From: Rhizobiaceae bacterium
Lineage (GTDB): Bacteria; Pseudomonadota; Alphaproteobacteria; Rhizobiales; Rhizobiaceae
Reading direction: 5' to 3'
Assembly: GCA_028865845.1 (NCBI GenBank)
Contig: JAGWJK010000013.1
Span: 1 to 15,180 of the forward strand
DNA: 15,180 nt
Shown here: piece by piece, positions 1 to 7,632 of the stretch
How the letters are laid out: every line of letters begins with the position of its first letter
Position numbering within the stretch: the stretch's first letter is position 1
Notes under the pieces: model-generated
The model's input: the letters and a program-made list of their open reading frames with translations, nothing else
What the model was told of the DNA's origin: nothing
The model's database searches: none
Made by a program: the position numbers and the translations under genes

Positions 1-39
1 CGGGAGAGCGCTATGGAAGGTGAAATTCTTCTGATGCAT
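1..39 (-). CDS. exoP: Start of ExoP, polysaccharide co-polymerase (partial)
   Basis: The first 13 codons of a minus-strand gene begin at the ATG at 37-39 and run off the left edge (MHQKNFTFHSALP). An AAGGTGG Shine-Dalgarno lies 5 bases upstream of the ATG. The identity rests on position: in succinoglycan clusters exoP follows exoN in the same operon. ExoP is known as an inner-membrane Wzc-like protein with two membrane segments and a cytoplasmic tyrosine kinase domain that controls chain length and export. None of those domains is visible here, so the name is inferred from context. The gap to exoN is 81 bases and holds a strong hairpin. Confidence 0.6.
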   Translation of the reverse strand, partial: MHQKNFTFHSALP

Positions 40-80
40 GGCAACCACCTTATCCGGAGAAGCCCGAATGAATAATTCTG

Positions 81-105
81 GCCTGCGGCCACTATGGCCG
101 CAGGC
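81..105 (-). promoter_or_regulatory. 10-bp hairpin between exoN and exoP
   Basis: A perfect inverted repeat has arms gcctgcggcc (81-90) and ggccgcaggc (96-105) around the 5-base loop actat. In the exoN-to-exoP transcript it sits 15 bases after the exoN stop and about 40 bases before the exoP ATG. The following RNA (CAGAAUUAUUC) has no clean U tract, so it is not a textbook intrinsic terminator. It could attenuate transcription, stabilise the exoN 3' end, or set the exoP dose. Confidence 0.6.
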
Positions 106-120
106 GAAAGAAGAGCCGAC

Positions 121-1026
121 TTAAGCGGCGTTTACTTGTGCTTCGTGCGACGAAACCAGATTGCGGATCGAGTCATAGACAAGGCCGCCGATGTCGGTGC
201 GCGCCAGCGCGAACGCGACATTCGCCTCGATGAAACCTTGCTTCGAGCCGCAGTCGAACGTCCGACCGCTGTAAGCCTGGGCATGGAAGTCCTGCGTCTC
301 GGACAGACGCAACATGCCGTCGGTGAGCTGGATCTCGTTACCCGCGCCACGTTCCTGCCGCGCCAGGATATCGAAGATCTCCGGCTGGAGAATATAACGG
401 CCATTAAGGTAAAAGTTGGAAGGCGCCTCGGAAGGATGCGGCTTCTCGACCATCTTGGTGACGCCGAACCCGTGGCGAACCGGCGCACCACGGCCGATAA
501 TGCCGTATTTCGAGGTCTCTTCCGGGGCACATTCCTCGACCGCGACGATATTGCCGCCGACTTCCTGATAGAGTTCCATCAGGCCGGCCATGCAACCGCG
601 CAGCCCGTGGCAGACCATGTCCGGCAGCAGCAGGGCGAAGGGTTCGTTGCCGATGAGATCGCGGGCACACCAGACCGCATGACCGAGGCCGAGCGGGGCC
701 TGCTGGCGGGTGAAGCTGATCGAGCCGGCACGCGGGAGAATCCGTTCCAGTTCCGTAACTTGATGGCTTTTGCCGGCCCGGCGCAGCGAGGAGATGAGCT
801 CCGGCGTATCGTCGAAATGATCTTCGATCGCCGACTTGTTGCGGCTGGTAACGAAGACAATGTGCTCGATGCCGGCTTCGATCGCCTCATCGACAGCATA
901 TTGCACAACGGGACGATCGACGATCGTCAGCATCTCCTTGGGCATTGCCTTGGTGGCGGGGAGGAAGCGGGTTCCGTTGCCGGCAACCGGAATGATTGCT
1001 TTTCTCACAGGATGCTTAGGGTCCAT
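121..1026 (-). CDS. exoN: ExoN, UTP-glucose-1-phosphate uridylyltransferase
   Basis: This 301-residue protein makes UDP-glucose and pyrophosphate from UTP and glucose-1-phosphate, in the cytoplasm, supplying glucose donors for succinoglycan. The N-terminal nucleotide-binding signature of the GalU family is at about residues 11-32 ([20 protein letters not shown] then EM), followed by [17 protein letters not shown]. Most family members have Leu where this one has Asn17 (AGNGTRF), a small deviation. I chose the ATG at 1024-1026 because AAAGGA lies 7 bases upstream and the family signature then starts near residue 10; the reading frame stays open upstream but that part is not GalU-like and overlaps exoO. 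The exoO stop is 4 bases upstream, so the two are probably co-transcribed and coupled. The assignment as ExoN rather than a housekeeping GalU comes from the cluster. Confidence 0.95.
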   Translation of the reverse strand: MDPKHPVRKAIIPVAGNGTRFLPATKAMPKEMLTIVDRPVVQYAVDEAIEAGIEHIVFVTSRNKSAIEDHFDDTPELISSLRRAGKSHQVTELERILPRAGSISFTRQQAPLGLGHAVWCARDLIGNEPFALLLPDMVCHGLRGCMAGLMELYQEVGGNIVAVEECAPEETSKYGIIGRGAPVRHGFGVTKMVEKPHPSEAPSNFYLNGRYILQPEIFDILARQERGAGNEIQLTDGMLRLSETQDFHAQAYSGRTFDCGSKQGFIEANVAFALARTDIGGLVYDSIRNLVSSHEAQVNAA

Positions 1027-1030
1027 AGCT

Positions 1031-2080
1031 CTATCCTTTGTTAGAGTGAGGGCCTGCGCCCAAACGGGGGAGGGAGGAGGCTTGAGATGGCATGGCAGTT
1101 TCCACACTACCTCGAAGCACTGTTGCTTCACGACCGCCGCGGAGAGCGGCAGTGAGACGACGGATGCGCGCCGCGATCGGCATGCGCAAATAACGGACAG
1201 CGCGCGGGTTGCCGAAGGCGATCTTCAGCGTGCCGGGCAGTGAACGATTCTTGATGCTTTCGACAAGCTTCAGAAAGGAAAGCGCTTCCTTCAGGTTCCG
1301 CGTGCGGCGACGCTGTGCCGCAAGAGCGACTGCGCCGAAGGTATGACGGGCAAAGAACTTGCGATCCGCGGCGATCATCGCCTCGACATGCTCCTGCTTC
1401 AGAACGCGAGAGATCGAGCCGTCTCTGATATAATAGACATAACCGGCGATCGGCTCGACCACACAGACACCGCCGAGGGCAAGTGCCGAGGCGAGAAAAA
1501 TATAGTCTTCGCCGATCCGCAGCATTTCGTCGAAACGCAAATGATGTTTTTCGAGGAAGGCTCGTTCGAACACCGGCTTCATGTAGCCGAAATTGTGCTC
1601 CGACCGGAACACCATGTTCGAGGCGATGAAATCCGCGAGCGTCAGCATCGGCACACGCGTCAGTACCGCCTCGGGAAACATGGTGCCGACGGGTTCATCT
1701 TCGCCCCTAACGACATCGATATTGTCGACGGCGATCTGCGCTTCCGCTTTCTCGGCCCGTGCGATCAATCGCGCCATGCGGTCGGGACGAAGCATATCGT
1801 CGGAATCGAGCACCGCCACCCAACGGCCCCGCGCTGCATTAAGCCCGGCATTGCGAGCCGCGGCCGGACCGCCGTTGCGCGGCATGGCGACGAGGCGAAC
1901 CCGCGGATCGGCGTGATTGCCGGCAATGTCCCGTGTGCCGTCGCTCGAGCAATCGTCGACGACGATCACCTCCATGCTGACCGCGCCCTGCGCAAGCGCG
2001 CTGTCGATGGCGCGCTCAAGCGTGTCCTCGGCATTGTAGGCTGCGATGATAAAACTGACATCGGGGATGAAATCAGTCAT
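1031..2080 (-). CDS. exoO: ExoO, succinoglycan glucosyltransferase (GT2)
   Basis: This 349-residue cytoplasmic-face glycosyltransferase is of family GT2, GT-A fold. In S. meliloti ExoO adds a beta-1,6-linked glucose, the fifth sugar of the lipid-linked octasaccharide. Visible motifs are the N-terminal [13 protein letters not shown] (about residues 8-20), the nucleotide-binding DDCSSDG (42-48), [11 protein letters not shown] (69-79), the metal-binding DSDD (92-95) and a GEDY acidic pair further on. The start is the ATG at 2078-2080, which overlaps the exoM stop in an ATGA, indicating translational coupling; upstream in-frame sequence is a shadow of exoM. Its sequence resembles ExoU in this window (shared RxFLxKHxLR and RxGEDY blocks), as expected for enzymes that make consecutive side-chain linkages. 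The exact linkage is from family knowledge, not the sequence. Confidence 0.93.
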   Translation of the reverse strand: MTDFIPDVSFIIAAYNAEDTLERAIDSALAQGAVSMEVIVVDDCSSDGTRDIAGNHADPRVRLVAMPRNGGPAAARNAGLNAARGRWVAVLDSDDMLRPDRMARLIARAEKAEAQIAVDNIDVVRGEDEPVGTMFPEAVLTRVPMLTLADFIASNMVFRSEHNFGYMKPVFERAFLEKHHLRFDEMLRIGEDYIFLASALALGGVCVVEPIAGYVYYIRDGSISRVLKQEHVEAMIAADRKFFARHTFGAVALAAQRRRTRNLKEALSFLKLVESIKNRSLPGTLKIAFGNPRAVRYLRMPIAARIRRLTAALRGGREATVLRGSVETAMPSQASSLPRLGAGPHSNKG

Positions 2081-3018
2081 TGCGGCGCTTTCTCCAAACT
2101 TCCGTATTGTTCTATTTCCCGGACACCGAGCAGGCCGCTGACGACGCCGGCATGCATGATGCCGCGCAGACCGTAGCGGTGACGCTGCACCGCGAAGGCA
2201 GAGAGGAGGGCCGCAGCCGAGAAGCAGAAGGCAGACTTGCTGCCGGCAAGGGCGACGGCCTTCCATCGACCGAGACCGGCCGCCGTTTCCAAAAGCATGC
2301 GTCCATGTGTCTGCCCGACGCGGAAGCGCCGCTTGCCGAGCCATGCGAGCGTCGCGCGGCCGGTCGGCACGGGTTCGTAAACCAGAGCATCACGGGCAAA
2401 GGCGATGCGCCCGCCGGCCTTATGCATATGCGTGAAGAACTCCGTGTCCTCGCCGCCGCTGCGCCCGAGCGCAAGATTGAAGCGCCGACCGGCAAGCGAC
2501 GCAGCGTTACGCCGCAAAAGCGCATTGCAGGTGTAGCCGGTCAGAATTTCGCCGGCGACGCGGACAGGCAAAGTCGAATGAAAGTCGCCACGACGCATCC
2601 ACCCGGGCGCGACATTCGGATAGACGGCGCGGACCGGGCCAAGCACGGCATCGGCCCCGGTCGTATCCATGGTCACCAACAATTCGAGCAACCAATCCTC
2701 GGACGCGGTCTCGTCATCGTCGATGAAGGCCAGAAAATCGCCGGTCGCATGATCGAGGCACGCGTTGCGGGCAATGGAGATGTTCGATGCCGGGCAATGA
2801 ACATAGACGATCTCAAAAGGCACGGCCGAGCGCATGGCATCGACCCGGGCGCGAGCACTTGGCGTCACATCATTGTCGGCAACGATGATACGGATGATGG
2901 TGTCATCCGGCACCGACAACACGGCCAGCGACAGCAACGTCTGGTCCAGTTCGGCGCGACGGTAGGTGCAGATCGCGATATCGACCTTGGTCGGCCGGCG
3001 TTGAATCTTCTGCTTCAT
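2077..3018 (-). CDS. exoM: ExoM, succinoglycan beta-1,4-glucosyltransferase (GT2)
   Basis: This 313-residue GT2 glycosyltransferase is close in length to the S. meliloti enzyme. ExoM is known to transfer glucose from UDP-glucose in beta-1,4 linkage to the third sugar of the lipid-linked intermediate. The N-terminal DIAICTYRR is at 13-21, the UDP-binding aspartates are in ADND (47-50), SNISIARNACL is at 78-88, and the metal-binding cluster FIDDDE has its aspartates at 100-102. SGGEDTEFFTHMHKAGG carries the likely catalytic acidic pair. A hydrophobic stretch near the C-terminus (VALAGSKSAFCFSAAALLSA) could anchor it to the inner membrane. The start is the ATG at 3016-3018, which overlaps the exoA stop as ATGA; the end overlaps the exoO start the same way. 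Confidence 0.93.
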   Translation of the reverse strand: MKQKIQRRPTKVDIAICTYRRAELDQTLLSLAVLSVPDDTIIRIIVADNDVTPSARARVDAMRSAVPFEIVYVHCPASNISIARNACLDHATGDFLAFIDDDETASEDWLLELLVTMDTTGADAVLGPVRAVYPNVAPGWMRRGDFHSTLPVRVAGEILTGYTCNALLRRNAASLAGRRFNLALGRSGGEDTEFFTHMHKAGGRIAFARDALVYEPVPTGRATLAWLGKRRFRVGQTHGRMLLETAAGLGRWKAVALAGSKSAFCFSAAALLSAFAVQRHRYGLRGIMHAGVVSGLLGVREIEQYGSLEKAPQ

Positions 3019-4013
3019 GACGCCACCCGTCGTCCGCGGAAACTCAGGACTTCCATCCAGAACCCCATCGACCAGGCAAAATGCATCACCATCGCCGAAA
3101 CGGCAGCCAGCGGCCCGTAGGGATTCCGTTCGCCAAGCGCGATCCAGAAGCCGTAGGCGACGCAGGCAAATGCCCACAGGCTGACGGGGATCACCGCGAT
3201 CCAGTTGAGGATCGCCAGAAACGCGCCGACGAAAATCGGCACGACCGCCAGCGGCAACATCTGCCGAACGCTCGGCATACTGCGATGCTTCAGGATATTT
3301 CGGGCGCGACCGCGGCCATACCCGAGATATTGCCGGAAAAGCGTCGGGATGCTTGAGCGCGGATAATAGGTCATCGCCGTCTTGTCAGTCAGCCAGATCC
3401 GGTAGCCGGCCTTGCGCAGGCGATAGTCGAGTTCGGCGTCCTCGTTGTGGCTGAAAGTCTCGTCATAGCCCCTGACCGCGCGGAAAGCGGCGACACGCAT
3501 GAGCGCGTGATGGCCGTGATCGGCCCAATGGCCCTTGGCGCCCTCGCGATGTTTCGAGCCGCCATTGCCGAGCTTCGAATTCTGCGCCACGGCCGTCGCT
3601 TTCTGGAAAGCACTGAAGCCCATGGTGCGCATGGCGACGACGACGGAATCCGCGCCGGTCGCATCGGCCTCCTCCACCAGCAGTTGGCAATAATCAGCGG
3701 GATAATCGCCATGCGCATCGATGCGCAGGAGATAGTCGTAATCGTCGCCGAAGGTGTCGATCGCTAGGTTGATCGCAGCACTCTGCAGCCGCTTCGGATT
3801 GTCGAGCAGGATGATACGCGGATCGCCCGCGGCAATCTGCCGGACGATATCGCGCGTCGCATCGGTGCTGCCGCCATCGGCAACCACGATCCTGGCGTCG
3901 AGTTCGTCCAGAGCCCGGCCGAGCTTCGCGATCAGCGGTTCGATATGCCTCTCTTCATTCAAGCATGGAATAACGATTAGGCAACGTCTGGCCATGGATG
4001 TTCCGGTCGTCAT
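3015..4013 (-). CDS. exoA: ExoA, succinoglycan beta-1,3-glucosyltransferase (GT2)
   Basis: This 332-residue GT2 enzyme adds the first glucose (second sugar) to the galactose-diphospho-lipid in S. meliloti. Motifs seen: CLIVIPCLNEERHI (11-24), DGGSTDATRDI (46-56), the DAH variant of the metal-binding motif in LLRIDAHGDYP (99-101), and HNEDAELDYRLRKAGYRIW with the catalytic acidic pair. About three hydrophobic segments fill the C-terminal third (MLPLAVVPIFVGAFLAIL, a second around VIPVSLWAFACVAYGFWIAL, a third around LAAVSAMVMHFAWSMGF), so it is an integral inner-membrane protein. The start at 4013 overlaps the exoL stop as ATGA; an internal ATG at 3993-3995 (residue 7) is a possible alternative. 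It resembles other N-glycan-type GT2 enzymes ending in membrane helices. Confidence 0.94.
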   Translation of the reverse strand: MTTGTSMARRCLIVIPCLNEERHIEPLIAKLGRALDELDARIVVADGGSTDATRDIVRQIAAGDPRIILLDNPKRLQSAAINLAIDTFGDDYDYLLRIDAHGDYPADYCQLLVEEADATGADSVVVAMRTMGFSAFQKATAVAQNSKLGNGGSKHREGAKGHWADHGHHALMRVAAFRAVRGYDETFSHNEDAELDYRLRKAGYRIWLTDKTAMTYYPRSSIPTLFRQYLGYGRGRARNILKHRSMPSVRQMLPLAVVPIFVGAFLAILNWIAVIPVSLWAFACVAYGFWIALGERNPYGPLAAVSAMVMHFAWSMGFWMEVLSFRGRRVAS

Positions 4014-5218
4014 TGCAATCCGCCTCTATTGCGATGCAGTTGTGGGAAAGCTTGTGGTTCGGCCGCGTGCGGGCTGGCATGCGTGAGCGACGCAAGCCGC
4101 TGCACCAGCCCCTGGCAATCGGCACTATCCGTCTTCCATTGCCGAGGGTCCTGGTCGGCCACGGCCTTGAAAGCGGAGAGATAACGGTCTTCGTCCATCG
4201 TCTCGAAAAGGGCTGCGAGCCGCGCTGCATCTGCCTTGTCGAGCGTCAGCCCGATCTTTCGGCTGGTCAGAAACCGCGCCGTCTCGGTCCCTTCGAAGGC
4301 AATCGGCACGGCGCCGTAAAGTCCACCCTCGTAGAGACGGTTCGGAAGCAGCCAGCTGGAATTCAGCCCCTCTTCGAAGAAGTCGATCGCCCAGGAGAAC
4401 TGCACCTCGCCATAGATCGTCGCGAGATCCTCCGGGTTCTTGTAGGGGCCGCCGAAATGCAGGAAAGGCGCCGACTTCACGAAACCATCGAAATCATCAA
4501 ATTCGGAATAGGCCGGCCGCCCACGCAGGACGACCTCAAACCGACCATCCATCCGCCGTGCGAAATCTGCAAGCAACTGCAACGATTTGCGGCAGCGAAG
4601 CGCACCGAACCACCCGATTTTCCAAGGTTCGCCTGCGGCAGGCATGCGGGAAGCGGAAACCTCGCTTGCCACGGTCTGTCCGATCGTCAGGACCTTGTTT
4701 TCGAGGAGCATGATCGGCAGGTCGAGACCGGAGCGCGGGCGAAAATAGTGATCGACGAAGGCAGGAGAGCTGGTGATAAGCAGGGCTGCATCGGCGCCGA
4801 GATGACGCTCCATCCCACGCAGCGCAGTGCCGAATACGTCCTTCCGCAGCAACAGGCGATGAATATCTAGGCATTCGTAGACGACCGGAGCTGCACCGCC
4901 AAAAATGGCCTTGGCACGGTTTGCCATGATCAGCATTTCGAGATTGCGGCCGATGATGACATCGGGCTTATCGACCGATCGCAACAGACCACGCAGTTGC
5001 AGCGCCGATTTGACGACCGCACCGATGCGCTGCCCGAAACGGGCATCATGCGTCAGCCCGAGTTCGATCGGCTCAATCCCCTCGATGCGGGCGAGCGCAT
5101 TGTCGGCACGCCGGAACCCCGCGAGCGTCACCCGCGCTCCACCGGCCTGCAGCATCATCACCCGCCTTCGCACGGCCGGATCTGCCAGATCGTGGACAAA
5201 ATAGAGAATATGCAGCAT
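4010..5218 (-). CDS. exoL: ExoL, succinoglycan glucosyltransferase
   Basis: This 402-residue protein begins MLHILYFVHDLADPAVRRRV, a GT-B-type N-terminus with a possible Rossmann half, and the C-terminal half has patterns such as WKIGWFGALRCRKSLQLLADF typical of GT4-like transferases. In S. meliloti ExoL is required for adding the second glucose (third sugar, beta-1,4). No membrane helix is obvious. The start ATG at 5216-5218 has GGAAG 5 bases upstream. It follows exoK after a 103-base gap with a hairpin, and its stop overlaps the exoA start (ATGA). The GT-B assignment is my reading of the pattern; the function comes from cluster position and family knowledge. Confidence 0.9.
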   Translation of the reverse strand: MLHILYFVHDLADPAVRRRVMMLQAGGARVTLAGFRRADNALARIEGIEPIELGLTHDARFGQRIGAVVKSALQLRGLLRSVDKPDVIIGRNLEMLIMANRAKAIFGGAAPVVYECLDIHRLLLRKDVFGTALRGMERHLGADAALLITSSPAFVDHYFRPRSGLDLPIMLLENKVLTIGQTVASEVSASRMPAAGEPWKIGWFGALRCRKSLQLLADFARRMDGRFEVVLRGRPAYSEFDDFDGFVKSAPFLHFGGPYKNPEDLATIYGEVQFSWAIDFFEEGLNSSWLLPNRLYEGGLYGAVPIAFEGTETARFLTSRKIGLTLDKADAARLAALFETMDEDRYLSAFKAVADQDPRQWKTDSADCQGLVQRLASLTHASPHAAEPQAFPQLHRNRGGLQ

Positions 5219-5288
5219 GAAAACTTCCGCTATCGCGCCCGCTTGCGCGGGGCTTGGTTTCGTTCGCGTTGCATCACGAGATTTTGCC

Positions 5289-5314
5289 GGACCGCGGAAA
5301 CCATTCCGCAGTCC
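5289..5314 (-). promoter_or_regulatory. Stem-loop in the exoK-exoL gap
   Basis: Arms ggaccgcggaa (5289-5299) and ttccgcagtcc (5304-5314) form an 11-bp stem with one mismatch and a 4-base loop. It lies 7 bases after the exoK stop in the minus-strand transcript. The RNA after it (GGCAAAAUC) lacks a U tract, so it looks like a 3'-end stabiliser or partial attenuator rather than a full terminator. A smaller 5-bp hairpin (cccgc/gcggg, 5239-5252) lies closer to exoL. Confidence 0.55.
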
Positions 5315-5321
5315 GCACGTT

Positions 5322-6122
5322 TCAATTCAGCTTGCAGGCAATTGATTCAGCAAACTGGCACTTATCGCCGGCTGCGGTGAAGGCGATGCGGTCGACCTGC
5401 ATTGTCGATGGGCCGCCATAGGCAAACTTGCCCATCCAATTGCCGAGGGTGTCCGTGCCCCAGAGGCTGAAAAAGATCTTCTGCGCGTGGGTCGGGATCT
5501 TCGACGGGTCGGAGACGTCCTGAACCAGCTTGCCGTTGACGTAGTAGCGAAGTCGGTCCTTTTCCCAGACGATGGCGTAGTCGTTGAAGCCCTGGTCCGC
5601 GCCACCAGCGACCGGCACGAGCTTCTCGTTGCCGCCCTTGCCGCCGATATACTGGTTGACCTGGACCTGCCCGGTGTTCTTGCCGAGCACCTCGAAATCC
5701 AGCTCGTCATGCGGCTTCTTGTCGGTCGGCCCGATATAGGTGAAGAACGCCGAATTCAGCCCCGAGCCGGTCGCCGTGCGATAGCGCGCCTCATAGGTGC
5801 CGTAGCCATACCGTTTGGTCGTCTGGATTTCCGCGCAGGCATAGTCGCGCTCACCGGTCTTGCCCTGCGTGAACTGCAGTTGCAGCATGCCGTTCTCGAC
5901 GGAAATCTGTTTTTTGGACCAGGTGCAGTTCTGATGCGGACCATTGTTCCAGCCATCGGAAATGTACCAGCGGCCGGCGTCGATCTTGTCGAAGTTTTCC
6001 ACGAAGGACTTCCCATCTGCCTGGTCTTCCTGCGCTGACGTCACGCTTGGGACCAGGGCGGAACCCAGAAGGGCAACCGCAACAAGACTTAGATTTCGTG
6101 CATGGGCGATGGATATCGTCAT
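5322..6122 (-). CDS. exoK: ExoK, secreted endo-beta-1,3-1,4-glycanase (GH16)
   Basis: This 266-residue glycoside hydrolase of family GH16 is known in rhizobia to cleave nascent succinoglycan to low-molecular-weight forms outside the cell. A signal peptide is clear: basic N-terminus, hydrophobic LVAVALLGSALVPSV, and likely cleavage after Ala30 (VTSA|Q). The GH16 catalytic signature is HDELDFEVLG, giving nucleophile Glu140, Asp142 and acid/base Glu144. WYISDGWNNG and YGTYEARYR are typical upstream substrate-cleft elements. Four cysteines (66, 96 and two near the C-terminus) could form disulphides in the periplasm. The start ATG at 6120-6122 has AAAGG 6 bases upstream and lies 9 bases after the exoH stop, so the two are one transcript. 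Having a depolymerase in the biosynthetic operon is normal for this cluster. Confidence 0.95.
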   Translation of the reverse strand: MTISIAHARNLSLVAVALLGSALVPSVTSAQEDQADGKSFVENFDKIDAGRWYISDGWNNGPHQNCTWSKKQISVENGMLQLQFTQGKTGERDYACAEIQTTKRYGYGTYEARYRTATGSGLNSAFFTYIGPTDKKPHDELDFEVLGKNTGQVQVNQYIGGKGGNEKLVPVAGGADQGFNDYAIVWEKDRLRYYVNGKLVQDVSDPSKIPTHAQKIFFSLWGTDTLGNWMGKFAYGGPSTMQVDRIAFTAAGDKCQFAESIACKLN

Positions 6123-6131
6123 GAGTCACCT

Positions 6132-7235
6132 TTAATCGGATGTCGTCTGCCGACCGTCAGTGGTCGCAATCTCGGCACGTTGCCGCATGCGACTGCCGGT
6201 CAGCAGATTGTAGAAGGCGGGCAGGGCATACCGTGCAGCGCCGTTGGTCAGCGGCAGCACCGTCAGCGTGATGGCGGCCGCCAGCAGATAAAAGACGGGA
6301 TAGAGATCTTCGCCGCTGCGGTTCCAGAGGACCCAGAGACAAAAGAGCAGCGGATAGTGCGCGCAGAAGATCCAGAAGCTCAGGCTGCCCGTTCCCGCCA
6401 GCCGCTTGCCAAGATCGCTCTTTATGAGGATCGCTGAAAGCGCCCAGAAGCCCGGGATACCAGCGATGACCATTAGGTTGCGGCTGATTTCCAGCCACAT
6501 GGAAAGCTTCGGTCCTGTTACGTAGATCGCCATGGCGAGCAGCACCGTGAGAGCCAGAAAGGCAAGGCCGATCGGCGTCGCATAGCGATCGATGATCGTC
6601 AGATCGACACGGTGGAGGCTGAGATAGATGCCAAAGCTGAAGCTGAACAGGATCGAGTTTCTAAGCACGATCCCGAGCGGCACCGGCAGGGCGGCGAGCA
6701 GGAGCAGGACGGAAAGCGTCAAAAGCGGATAGCGGCGGATGAGGATCGCCAGCAGTGGCGACAGCAGGATGCAGACGAAGAGATCGCGCAGGAAATAAAG
6801 CGGCAGATCGATCGGCGCACCTTCCGTGGCAAAGAGCAGGGTTGCAAGCGTGCGCGTGCTGGCGCTCGCCAAATCCGGCAGGTAGCCATCGCCGATGCCG
6901 CGGTTCTGCAGGAGAAGGACAAAGAGAAAGAATGCGGTGTTCCACAGCAAGAAGGGCACGAGAACGGTCTTCATCTTGCGGCGAACGGTCTTGCCGTAGT
7001 CCAGCGAAGCGGCACCGTGACGAAACAGCAGGTAACCGGAAATAGCGCTGAGACAGGGAACGCCGACGCGGAAGAGACTGTCGCGGAGGAAGACGCGGAA
7101 CCAATCGAAGAGACCATAAGCGCCGTTGAACGGGCTGGAGTCGCTGTCGAAAGGGATATGAACAAACACGATACCCGAGATGAGCACGATACGCATGAGA
7201 TTGATCCGCGAGGACACGCTGGCAGTCACGTTCAC
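6132..7235 (-). CDS. exoH: ExoH, succinoglycan succinyltransferase (acyltransferase 3)
   Basis: This integral membrane O-acyltransferase of the acyltransferase-3 family is known in S. meliloti to put succinate on a side-chain glucose, a decoration needed for symbiosis and for cleavage by ExoK. About ten hydrophobic segments are visible. The N-terminal family pattern is SRINLMRIVLISGIVFVHIPF, with the conserved Arg and the His of FVH. The start is uncertain. No ATG precedes the conserved block, and the first ATG (7194-7196) would cut into it. I chose GTG at 7233-7235 (367 residues), which has AAGGGG 11 bases upstream. Alternatives are GTG at 7245-7247 (371 residues, reading VTDIV, no properly spaced Shine-Dalgarno) and TTG at 7269-7271 (379 residues, no Shine-Dalgarno). 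It is the first gene of the minus-strand operon here. Confidence 0.9.
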   Translation of the reverse strand: MNVTASVSSRINLMRIVLISGIVFVHIPFDSDSSPFNGAYGLFDWFRVFLRDSLFRVGVPCLSAISGYLLFRHGAASLDYGKTVRRKMKTVLVPFLLWNTAFFLFVLLLQNRGIGDGYLPDLASASTRTLATLLFATEGAPIDLPLYFLRDLFVCILLSPLLAILIRRYPLLTLSVLLLLAALPVPLGIVLRNSILFSFSFGIYLSLHRVDLTIIDRYATPIGLAFLALTVLLAMAIYVTGPKLSMWLEISRNLMVIAGIPGFWALSAILIKSDLGKRLAGTGSLSFWIFCAHYPLLFCLWVLWNRSGEDLYPVFYLLAAAITLTVLPLTNGAARYALPAFYNLLTGSRMRQRAEIATTDGRQTTSD

Positions 7236-7479
7236 GATGTCAGTCACCCCTTTTTCGGGCCGCTCCCCCAAGCGGTCGTTTCAACCAGAGCAGACTAGAG
7301 CCCGCAAAGCTAACCTAGGGCGATCTTGGGAAAGGAAATACGGCAGTGCAGCAAAAAGCGGTTCGTGTTGGTCAATCGACCCCACCATTCCTCTCGTTAC
7401 GGGAGGCGAGGGATGCTTAATCCCAACGGCTTAATTCACATGGAAGATTTTGGAATCTAAAGGATTTGAGGAGATCGGA
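7236..7479. other. exoH upstream region
   Basis: No convincing coding sequence is seen. On the minus strand it should hold the promoter for the exoH-to-exoP operon; a TTGACC hexamer (reverse of 7370-7375) is present but no good -10 follows at 16-18 bases. A small inverted repeat, gggat-gctta-atccc (7410-7424), could be a regulator site. The Shine-Dalgarno of the plus-strand small gene (GAGGAG, 7468-7473) closes the region. Confidence 0.4.
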
Positions 7480-7617
7480 ATGTCTCAATCCAAGGGGTTT
7501 TCCGGCCTGTTCAGGCCCATTCAAAATTTTTTTCTGGCGGCCGGAGATTTTTTTGCATCGCCGCAGAATCCACCATCAAAGATGATGAAAATGCGGCGGC
7601 GATGCGCGTTGATTTAG
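7480..7617 (+). CDS. Possible small protein, 45 residues, unknown function
   Basis: A plus-strand reading frame starts at ATG 7480-7482 and ends at TAG 7615-7617. GAGGAG lies exactly 6 bases before the ATG, the best ribosome binding site of any short frame in the gaps. The product starts MSQSKGFSGLFRPIQNFF, continues with LAAGDFFASPQNPPS, and ends in a basic tail with RRR. The middle could form an aromatic-rich amphipathic helix suited to a membrane surface; no signal peptide is evident. It is convergent with exoT, ending 15 bases from the exoT stop. Codon use is mixed, with repeated TTT for Phe, less GC-biased at third positions than the exo genes. I do not recognise the family. It occupies the place where exoI would be in S. 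meliloti but I see no resemblance. It could also be chance. Confidence 0.45.
   Translation: MSQSKGFSGLFRPIQNFFLAAGDFFASPQNPPSKMMKMRRRCALI
7555..7605. repeat. 10-bp inverted repeat downstream of exoT
   Basis: Perfect arms gcatcgccgc (7555-7564) and gcggcgatgc (7596-7605) enclose 31 bases that include a smaller catc/gatg pair. It begins about 28 bases past the exoT stop in the exoT transcript. On that strand the stem is followed by AAAAAAA rather than U residues, so it is not a standard terminator. The repeat also overlaps the end of the small plus-strand frame. It may protect the exoT 3' end. Confidence 0.5.
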
Positions 7618-7632
7618 AAGGACAACATAAAA

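Noticed and set aside
94..1044. Long plus-strand open frame opposite exoN
   Set aside because: It is the antisense of exoN with no family pattern, and exoN has clear GalU motifs; GC-rich DNA often leaves the opposite strand open.
1343..2176. Plus-strand open frame opposite exoO (and similar ones opposite exoM, exoL, exoK, exoH and exoT)
   Set aside because: All are mirror shadows of well-supported genes and show no recognisable domains or start signals.
5239..5252. Small cccgc/gcggg hairpin before exoL as a terminator
   Set aside because: The stem is only 5 bp with no U tract; it is expected by chance in GC-rich DNA.
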